A DNA stretch of 11,880 nucleotides from Synura sp. LO234KE (taxonomy: Eukaryota; Sar; Synurophyceae; Synurales; Mallomonadaceae): positions 1-11,880 of the forward strand of contig VKHC01000453.1 in NCBI GenBank assembly GCA_015143735.1, in the 5' to 3' direction. Within the stretch, counting starts at the first letter, position 1. Every line of letters starts with the position of its first letter. Shown piece after piece: positions 6,688-11,880 of this stretch. The notes under the pieces are model-generated. The model saw nothing but the letters and a program-made list of their open reading frames with translations. It did no database searches and was not told where the DNA came from. The translations under genes were made by a program, and so were the position numbers.

Positions 6688-7149
6688 ATGGTTGCCGTGA
6701 CGTTAGGTGTTTGTGATCTCTTCACTTAATTAACGAGTTAGTTTAAAAAAAATCAACTTTCTCTTGGAATTCTGTGATCAATCCGAAGAAAAGTATTTCT
6801 CACTTTCGACTTTCCTCTCGGCTCTTGATCTTCTGCCGCTGAAAAGAGGCAAAAGTAAGGTCATTCCTCTTCTTCCGGTCTTCTAGAAGGAGTGGACCCT
6901 TCTTCGAGCTTTTCTTTTCTTGCTCTCCTTGTCCAGATCATCAGCCACACGTCGCACACACGTTGTCCGCCAGTCCGCTCTTGCATTCGTAAATAAATTG
7001 AAATTATTCAAATGGTCGTATAAAGTGTGTCTAACCTATCGTACTAGTTGAATAGTAGTGAAGTAGAAGCATGATAGAATTTGAATATCGAAGTGAATGG
7101 GATTGGATTGGCTTTCTGGATCATTCCGATGGTTGATCGTTGTTATTCC
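6688..7149 (-). other. Decayed interval with short charged minus-strand frames
   Basis: One frame is open at 6800-6937 (45 codons, EKKSSKKGPLLLEDRKKRND, then RQKIKSREESRK). Another gives DWRTTCVRRVADDLDKESKK. Both are Lys/Arg/Glu-rich and on the strand of the flanking relics, so they may be fragments of the same gene, but 6690-6770 and 6990-7080 are AT-rich and carry stops in all frames. No other feature is seen. Confidence 0.25.
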
Positions 7150-7407
7150 TCAGTTAATTATTCTGATCAGTACGGCTGTAGTTGTGACTGTTGTTTTGCC
7201 AGCCAAATCGATCTCGGCTTGACCGACTTTGCTATGGGAGTGGCTGTCGTGAGCGGACCCTCTACCAATGCCACCAGTGCAGCTTAGTGTGTCGGCGATA
7301 CGCTGTAACAGCAAACTTTCTAGTCGATGTACTAGGTCGAGGTATATAGAGGGGCTCGGATAATTACTCGGCGCAGAATTATTCCGCAGTATATAATGAT
7401 TGGGCAT
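7150..7407 (-). pseudogene. 85-codon open frame, part of the minus-strand relic
   Basis: A minus-strand frame with a true ATG (7405-7407) ends at 7150. It includes SIYLDLVHRLESLLLQRIAD and later GQAEIDLAGKTTVTTTAV. The first half has an amphipathic leucine-rich pattern. It follows the 7439-7960 stretch on the same strand after a 30-bp gap and in another frame, so the ATG may be fortuitous and the piece part of a longer broken protein. No motif is recognised. The plus-strand frame 7081-7287 overlaps it and looks like a shadow. Confidence 0.3.
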
Positions 7408-7438
7408 ATTTTATCTCGATGCATTACCACGAAATGCG

Positions 7439-7960
7439 TCATTGCTGATACGGTACGGTTGTGATCACCATTGGACTGATAGGGCTGTTGTCGAAGCTGA
7501 CGGATTTTACGGGAATAATTGGAATTCTTTGATTGCTCGGTAATAGGATTTCCACAGCTGCAACAAACTTTGCAATAGAGACTCTGAGTTCATACATGGA
7601 TAGGGTCTGCACTCAAGTCAGTCACTCTAAAAGTTCACGCATGGCATTCTCAGTCTTCAGTATATTCCTCGCCAAAAATTTAAAATCCAAGGTATTCTGC
7701 ATCGCCGCCGATAAAAATTTGCCGCGAATCTGAACAAGATATGATCGCGAAATAGGTGAGGTACATACAACAGATTAAGTCAATTATATCTTTGACCGCA
7801 GGATATACTCGAACATGCGCAAATGCAGAAACATACGACTCGTCAGAGAGGAGTTTGAGTCCTCTGTTCCATACTATTCTAGCCTATGGAATAAGGATTG
7901 ACGTTGAGCAATAGCTTCTGGAGACTGAGGCAACAATATCGCTTCAATTTCTTGGACTAA
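7439..7960 (-). pseudogene. Decayed coding stretch, five stops in 174 codons, unknown product
   Basis: One minus-strand frame spans from a stop at 7961-7963 to the TGA at 7439-7441, interrupted by stops at 7874-7876, about 7784-7786, 7775-7777, 7622-7624 and 7613-7615. Between them are protein-like stretches: EIEAILLPQSPEAIAQRQSL, LVQIRGKFLSAAMQNTLDFK, RNILKTENAMRELLE, and MYELRVSIAKFVAAVEILLP. That is fewer stops than expected for non-coding DNA of this composition, and the amino-acid mix is balanced. The upstream stretch 7960-8449 ends where this one begins, one frame away. No family is recognised. Confidence 0.4.
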
Positions 7961-8449
7961 CTAATTGGTCGAGTGAACACATGGGATTGAAGTAATGAAA
8001 ACCTTTTTCGTTGAGATAGCTTCCACCAGTAAAAGAATTGTTCATAATAATAATTGGTTAGCGATACAGGCTGTATATGAGCTCCAACTTGGAATATCGA
8101 TCATTTTTCTAAAATGTTAACGGCAATTTTCATCTCTGCATAAAATATTGGCCTGCTGGAGGAAAAATATCCAGTCAATAAAATCAAAAACAGAGGCCGC
8201 TGCAGAATCAAAGTTTGGAAGTTGTGGAATCGGAACCTATCGTAAGTACTTAATTTGATCCTGAATAATTCCCTCCAGCTCAGTTGTATCATTACATTGA
8301 GATCAAATATTGGAATAAATGATTTCTGCAAAAAGAAATAAGGGATTATTAGCTCTACTACCATTCTGGATAATAGATTTCGCTCACATTCGGAAACTGA
8401 AGCTGATTGATAAGGCAGAGGAGTCGCAAACGGTAAAGCAGTCTTTCAA
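7960..8449 (-). pseudogene. Decayed coding stretch, one stop in 163 codons, unknown product
   Basis: A minus-strand frame open upstream to about 8450 contains a single stop (TGA, 8101-8103) before a TAG at 7957-7959. It includes IPIFDLNVMIQLSWRELFRI, LSTYDRFRFHNFQTLILQRP and, after the stop, NYYYEQFFYWWKLSQRKRFS. An ATG at 8362-8364 would give an 87-codon ORF, but the frame extends upstream of it. It is rich in hydrophobic and aromatic residues with many Arg/Lys. In AT-rich DNA this openness is notable. It overlaps the next stretch (8358-8726) by about 90 bp in a different frame, consistent with one frameshift. Function unknown. Confidence 0.4.
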
Positions 8450-8726
8450 TATATAATTGAGTTGGAGTAGATAGTGATGAAGATAAACGTAAATTAGTCA
8501 TATGGAAAGTATTTTCAACTGGGAAGTCGATGATAATCTTAGCTTTTGGGAAAAAATCTTGTTCGAGAGTTGTCTTCAGCATCATCATGATCTTAACTAA
8601 GAGTTTCTGTAGAAAAAACCGAAAATCATCGAGAAACGACGAGTTCGTTTTCGAGTAACTTTTTGCGGCTTCCCGAGAAAATTGCGAGAGAACAACGAGA
8701 TCGTTCCGAGATGATTCGATGTTCGA
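8358..8726 (-). pseudogene. 123-codon open frame, unknown product, probable N-terminal part of relic
   Basis: The minus-strand frame is uninterrupted between TAG stops at 8727-8729 and 8358-8360. Three consecutive ATGs (8580-8588) could start a 76-codon product (MMMLKTTLEQDFFPKAKIII), but the frame continues upstream with RNDLVVLSQFSREAAKSYSK. The rest includes TPTQLYIERLLYRLRLLCLI, a leucine/arginine-rich helix-like stretch. It is followed on the same strand by 7960-8449 after a frame change. The part upstream of the ATGs overlaps imperfect inverted words around 8617-8655, so openness there could be accidental. No family is recognised. Confidence 0.35.
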
Positions 8727-8841
8727 CTAACATAAACTGGGTTTGTGAAAAAAGAGTAAGCGGTAGAATAGATACAGCAGTCTATGATAAGAATTCCATC
8801 TTTGAAGTTGGATAGGCGAAGTGCACGTGCGTCCTTTTTTT

Positions 8842-8873
8842 GTACAATTATATGAGCCCTCCTATGATTGTAC
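8842..8873. repeat. Hairpin: 11-bp stem, 10-nt loop
   Basis: GTACAATTATA (8842-8852) pairs with TATGATTGTAC (8863-8873), ten of eleven Watson-Crick plus one G-T wobble in RNA. A T7 run precedes it and GTACAAAAA follows at 8878-8886, giving a second overlapping inverted pair (TTTTTGTAC/GTACAAAAA). Confidence 0.6.
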
Positions 8874-8889
8874 GTATGTACAAAAATGA

Positions 8890-8907
8890 AGAAATTTTAA
8901 AATTTCT
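8890..8907. repeat. 18-bp perfect palindrome
   Basis: AGAAATTTTAAAATTTCT reads identically on both strands. Similar AAAATTTTAAA words occur near 3292 and 3590, so it may reflect local AT-rich composition more than a specific site. Confidence 0.7.
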
Positions 8908-9434
8908 ATTCTGGGTTTGAAACTCGAGTCGGGTGTACGTTGGAATAAGACATAGTAGAGTCGAAAATCGAATTTTGAAATTTTATAATTTATCGATAAC
9001 GATTACGTCATCGCTGGGTAGATGGAGAATGCCAATTTTTTTCAAACATGCCGAATTCAATGATTGAAAGCTCTTGCATGGTTGATATATTAAAATAAAG
9101 CAGCCAGAACGGATTACATTGACAAAGAAACTGATCTAGACAGGATTATATTCTTGGATAAACCGATTACGATCGGCTTATCATCAATAAAACCGGCAAA
9201 TAACTAGTGGATCGGTTTTCCCTTATTTTCACACAAACTCACGATAATATCGACATCATAATGAGCAAAATGTGGCAAATTATCCAATTTCTGAGTGGTT
9301 GGGAACGAATCATGATGCTTGTTGGTTCAGCATCTTGTAGGCATGTATCTTATCCTGAAAAGCATCCAAAATTGAGCTCAAATCGATCCTCCAGGTTGAA
9401 TCTCGCATAATTAACATCAGTGCATATAACCTCG

Positions 9435-9448
9435 CCGTGGATAACCAC
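9435..9448. repeat. Palindromic motif, GTGGATAACCAC
   Basis: CCGTGGATAACCAC contains GTGG-ATAA-CCAC, a member of the short palindromic family related to CCGTGGATATCCACGG. A degenerate half (GTGGATAACAAC) follows at 9520-9531. Confidence 0.65.
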
Positions 9449-9824
9449 ACCGTTTATACCCCGAATTTATACAAGCATTATTCTCCGCATTATTCTTGAA
9501 AAGTCTAGGCTATCGTTTTGTGGATAACAACAATCCCTGGTATAATGTCGGGTCACGAACCGACTTATCCATTCCGGGTTTTTACTGGGCGGGGGCCACC
9601 CACTCCACGAGCAGCACCGCTGAGCTGAGTGCGGTCTATCATGCTATCGAGTGGATTTGCCTTGAACCGCTCGATCCCTCTGCCCGCCAGAGGTACAATA
9701 ACAGTTTTGTTAGCGATTACTGCGTCGTTCTTTCCGTTGAATTCAGTCGTCACTTCGGCGTACATCTAGGTAAAAATAACTATTTGATTTCCGGGAAAAT
9801 AACCGTAGTCAATCATAGGAATAT

Positions 9825-9840
9825 CCACGGTGCACCGTGG
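9825..9840. repeat. 16-bp perfect palindrome CCACGGTGCACCGTGG
   Basis: Perfect inverted symmetry, preceded by ATAT so that ATATCCACGG here matches the half-site seen at 9853-9862 and 9896-9905. It looks like two half-sites of the dispersed motif joined head to head. Confidence 0.75.
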
Positions 9841-9851
9841 TCATTCATAGA

Positions 9852-9906
9852 GATATCCACGGACCAATATAAGCTACCAGTGGCTATCCATGGGGATATC
9901 CACGGA
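9852..9906. repeat. Cluster of GATATCCACGG motifs
   Basis: GATATCCACGG occurs at 9852-9862 and 9895-9905, with the related GGCTATCCATGGGGATATCC spanning the interval just before the second. These continue the family at 9435 and 9825 and fall in the 3' end of the RNase H-like frame. Confidence 0.7.
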
Positions 9907-9924
9907 GACATACAAGCTCACTGA

Positions 9925-10233
9925 GCAAACGCGGCAAGCAAAATTAAAATAACATTATCAGAAAATACTTTAAACGTAGGGAAAAGATATAAAGTTCGCT
10001 TCAATTCAAAATCTTTACAATAAATATTGCGGAATTTTATTAGCCTCTAGAAAGCAATTTACATACATTTGAGTTAAACACCAGCTTTATTTATGCTGTA
10101 GCTAGCGCAAATATGCTAAACTACATACTCTTCCATTCCATTCGCCGATTCGGAGCTTAATTATCAATCTTAGTTTTTGTATTTCACCATCCTGATGATC
10201 TTTTTTATTTTCTGGCTTATTAGAAACAGGCAT
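9925..10233. other. AT-rich spacer, nothing recognised
   Basis: About 310 bp of AT-rich DNA with stops in all frames and no repeat, RNA gene or element end that I can see. Confidence 0.5.
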
Positions 10234-10275
10234 GAAATATCAGTAGAATCTCAGTATTTATATCGTGGGACTGAC
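10234..10275 (+). repeat. Diverged direct repeat, left copy
   Basis: GAAATATCAGTAGAATCTCA and the following TATTTATATCGTGGGACTGA match the copy at 10425-10466 with about 34 of 41 identities by eye. The copies are 191 bp apart, same orientation. Confidence 0.65.
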
Positions 10276-10372
10276 TGCGGGCAAGATTGAAAGTCCAGAA
10301 AATGTGCCATCGAATTTATGTCAATTTACCAATTTAAGCGTCATTTGCGCGGTGGTATATCTCATTGAGTGC

Positions 10373-10412
10373 AGCTCCCCGGACATTCAAAGAGCTCCTC
10401 GGACATTCAAAC
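10373..10412 (+). repeat. 20-bp tandem duplication
   Basis: AGCTCCCCGGACATTCAAAG is followed directly by AGCTCCTCGGACATTCAAAC; they differ at two positions. It lies between the two diverged direct repeats. Confidence 0.8.
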
Positions 10413-10424
10413 TATATGGGGAGT

Positions 10425-10466
10425 GAGATATCAGTAGGATCTCACTACTTATATCGTTGGACTTAA
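10425..10466 (+). repeat. Diverged direct repeat, right copy
   Basis: GAGATATCAGTAGGATCTCA and the following CTACTTATATCGTTGGACTT correspond to the left copy at 10234-10275. Just before it, GGGGAG (10418-10423) and TGAGATAT (10424-10431) are reverse complements of CTCCCC (10375-10380) and ATATCTCA (10356-10363), so an interrupted hairpin surrounds the tandem duplication. Confidence 0.65.
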
Positions 10467-10620
10467 TGGTATGAGATTGCGTGAAGATTTGTTTAATGAT
10501 ACTTGCACAATTATACCTCTTTAATAAAACAAAATATTTTATTTATCAAGTTGAGCGCAAATAAATTTTTTCTCCTCAACAACACAACGTCACATTTTAC
10601 CGAATCTGTACGCTTTGTGT

Positions 10621-10635
10621 CGTGGATAACCACGG
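10621..10635. repeat. Palindromic motif CGTGGATAACCACGG
   Basis: CGTGG-ATAA-CCACG is an inverted repeat with a 4-nt centre, the closest relative of the copy at 9435-9448. Confidence 0.7.
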
Positions 10636-10766
10636 GCCATAACAATATCTTACAGGTATAATTGTAGGTTATAATCAAATCATGGATTATTGACACTAGT
10701 AGTTAACCCTGTTTGTAAACCGTACCAAATTATCCACTGCCAATTACTGTACCGAATACAACCCAG

Positions 10767-10781
10767 CATGGATATCCACTG
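10767..10781. repeat. Palindromic motif CATGGATATCCACTG
   Basis: Contains the perfect palindrome TGGATATCCA, the exact centre form of the family; a half-site ATTATCCACTGCC occurs at 10729-10741. Confidence 0.7.
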
Positions 10782-11396
10782 TTTACTATGCACTGACAAA
10801 ATTCTATGCTTCGAATGGATAATCAAATTTATCATTATATGTATTCTTTCATACTTACCTTCGCGACCTTCGTAAACATCAGCTCCACTCATTCAAATAA
10901 AAATAAATTCCAGCGACCTCGTCAAACTAGCCCACTACCATGTTGAAGTATTCGCAATTGCTCACGAGGATCATGGATAAGGAACAGAGAAAGGCTATCA
11001 ACAAATTGATAATTAATTAATTGAATGCTCTCATATGGCGAAAAAATATGGATCCAAGGGACGCAGGAAAGTATTGTGTATACAACATTCATACTTTCAA
11101 CAAACTGGATGAACGTGCTCACAGTTATTTAATTAAATAAGTAGAATCTTCTTAAAGTAACTTGAGTACTAAAATAAATGAATAATATTTCCGGTACATC
11201 GTGGTACTTTGTAGAATCGAGCAATGCTAGATATTGCCAAGCTAGATATCCAAAATGAATTTACTCTAACAAATGGTGCCACTTGGTATAAGGTGGGTGC
11301 TTAGAGACTACAAGGTGGTGCGAAATTGCCTACTTCTTCAGCTATGTCGGTTCGAGGTTGATATTGCCTCTATACCCTCTAATTCTAACTCCCTAA

Positions 11397-11627
11397 TTTT
11401 CGTCAAACAACCATTTTGCATTCACGGCGGTTTTTTCTCCCTTAAAAAGTTTGATACTAGCACCCTACCAGTACATCGCCCTCCTAGAAATCCCCTTCCA
11501 GTTCGTCGGATATGTCGTTGCGTACTTGGCCCTCCCTGGGGACAACTTCCGGGCGGCTGGCCTCCTCTCCCTGCCACCAACAAAGTATGGGGACTCGCCA
11601 CCAGCTGATAGATGTATTTTTTATTAG
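11397..11627 (+). pseudogene. Fragment encoding a hydrophobic membrane-like peptide in a GC-rich island
   Basis: A plus-strand frame is open from a TAA at 11394-11396 to a TAG at 11625-11627 and has no ATG. Its central part (from 11460) reads APYQYIALLEIPFQFVGYVV, then AYLALPGDNFRAAGLLSLPP and TKYGDSPPADR. The first 25 residues would suit a transmembrane helix ending at the Pro-Gly. Codon third positions here are mostly C or G, unlike the AT-rich flanks, which supports a once-functional exon. The other two frames are also open over the island, so the frame choice rests on codon bias and protein character. No family is recognised. It could be a captured host-gene exon or a remnant of an otherwise decayed gene. 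Confidence 0.35.
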
Positions 11628-11880
11628 CGTGATACTTTCTAAACGAGTGGAATACATTTTTCTGACTGTGATTCACTTTTCCCGTCTAAATATCTACTCG
11701 CTCTATAACTAATTACTGTAGTTTTAAAAAGGTGTTTTGTGCGACAGTGCCAAAACATATCTACTATTTTACTACTCGGCTTCTGCAGAGTTTTGCCACA
11801 GATTTTGCCTAAAGGCCTCTAGATATATGTTATCTAAGCCTTCAAAAGCGCAGGCGACACCGCTCCCGGCTTTTAGCGAT
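11628..11880. other. AT-rich end of window, nothing recognised
   Basis: No gene, repeat or RNA gene is evident. GTGCCAAAAC (about 11746-11755) and GTTTTGCCAC (about 11792-11801) form a 9-of-10 inverted pair, too weak to call a transposon end. Confidence 0.4.

Larger units (their letters stand above)
8730..9444. other. AT-rich spacer with palindromes, no supported gene
   Basis: No coding stretch can be supported; the frame at 9207-9410 starts with GTG and has no protein-like features. Notable local structure is the hairpin at 8842-8873 and the palindrome at 8890-8907. Confidence 0.45.
9445..9924 (+). pseudogene. RNase H-like domain fragment
   Basis: RNase H cleaves the RNA of RNA-DNA hybrids using clustered acidic residues, and is part of many retrotransposon polyproteins. 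This frame is open from a TAA at 9442-9444 to a TGA at 9922-9924, about 159 codons, with no ATG near its start. Around residues 55-70 it reads TSSTAELSAVYHAIEWI, matching the RNase H segment 'T-n-AEL-A---Al-w' with the catalytic Glu (residue 60). Around residue 91, FVSDYCVVLSV matches 'v-SDS-yVv--v' with the catalytic Asp. The Glu-Asp spacing is 31 residues against 22 in E. coli RNase HI, allowing for an insert (LDPSARQRYNN). I cannot identify the first and last catalytic Asp. The last 35 codons are palindromic repeat DNA (AIHGDIHGD), so the true C-terminus is replaced. The core is GC-richer than its flanks. An unannotated 5' part, or truncation, is likely. Confidence 0.45.
10467..11396. other. 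AT-rich region with scattered palindromic motifs, no supported gene
   Basis: Short frames of 60-70 codons occur on both strands (10511-10696, 10680-10892, 10922-11122 minus; 10690-10875 plus) but overlap each other and have no conserved-looking motifs. Members of the GTGGATAACCAC family lie at 10621-10635 and 10767-10781. Confidence 0.4.

Noticed and set aside
8326-8361. Intron-like sequence on the minus strand (GTAGTA start, CTAAT branch-like word, TTTCTTTTTGCAG end, 36 nt) at the frame change between 8358-8726 and 7960-8449
   Set aside because: Removing it joins TG to A and creates a stop at once, so splicing would not restore the frame; 36 nt is also very short.
9565-9765. Minus-strand 66-codon frame opposite the RNase H-like region
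   Set aside because: Explained as the complement of the plus-strand coding frame.
1-11880. CRISPR arrays, toxin-antitoxin or defence islands, rRNA or tRNA genes
   Set aside because: No regularly spaced repeats with unique spacers, no bacterial gene organisation and no rRNA or complete tRNA signatures were seen.

Overview
The window looks like gene-poor, transposon-derived eukaryotic DNA, most likely fungal. That assignment is an inference from texture: decayed coding stretches of about 50% GC alternate with AT-rich spacers; there is an LTR-like element, a poly(A)-tailed retroposed fragment with a long target-site duplication, and an RNase H-like fragment; there are no operons, ribosome binding sites or recognisable bacterial genes. 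I found no intact gene. Every coding-like stretch is interrupted by stops or frame changes or lacks a usable ATG, and I assign only two domains (SET-like and RNase H-like), neither certainly.

Layout. 1-2234: the minus strand carries a chain of long open stretches that switch frame repeatedly. The most readable part (1455-1829) resembles a SET methyltransferase core. 2249-2387: a roughly 93-bp sequence with a 13-nt poly(A) tail (minus orientation), flanked by a perfect 17-bp target-site duplication. 2388-4076: mostly AT-rich spacer with one 98-codon minus-strand frame. 4077-4676: a 200-codon minus-strand frame, Pro/Ser-rich, without a usable ATG. 5099-5340: a candidate solo LTR of 242 bp with TATA box, TG...CA ends and a 4-of-5 target duplication, apparently sitting inside an older minus-strand coding relic. 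5346-8726: about 3.4 kb of decayed minus-strand coding sequence of unknown family; its downstream third encodes a charged coiled-coil segment present in two diverged tandem copies.

The right part changes character. 9445-9924 on the plus strand is an open frame with an RNase H-like core, GC-richer than its surroundings, running into a cluster of short palindromes related to CCGTGGATATCCACGG. These palindromes recur up to about 10.8 kb, with half-site-like hexamers further out. 10.23-10.47 kb holds diverged direct repeats and a 20-bp tandem duplication. At 11460-11610 a sharp GC-rich island encodes a hydrophobic, membrane-like peptide in AT-rich surroundings. The rest is AT-rich sequence in which I see nothing.

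I see no evidence of an intact undescribed multi-gene system. The items most worth a second look are the retroposed small sequence, the SET-like relic, the long minus-strand relic and the palindrome family. In the first third the minus strand is pyrimidine-rich, which lowers stop-codon frequency in all of its frames, so long open frames there are weaker evidence than usual.
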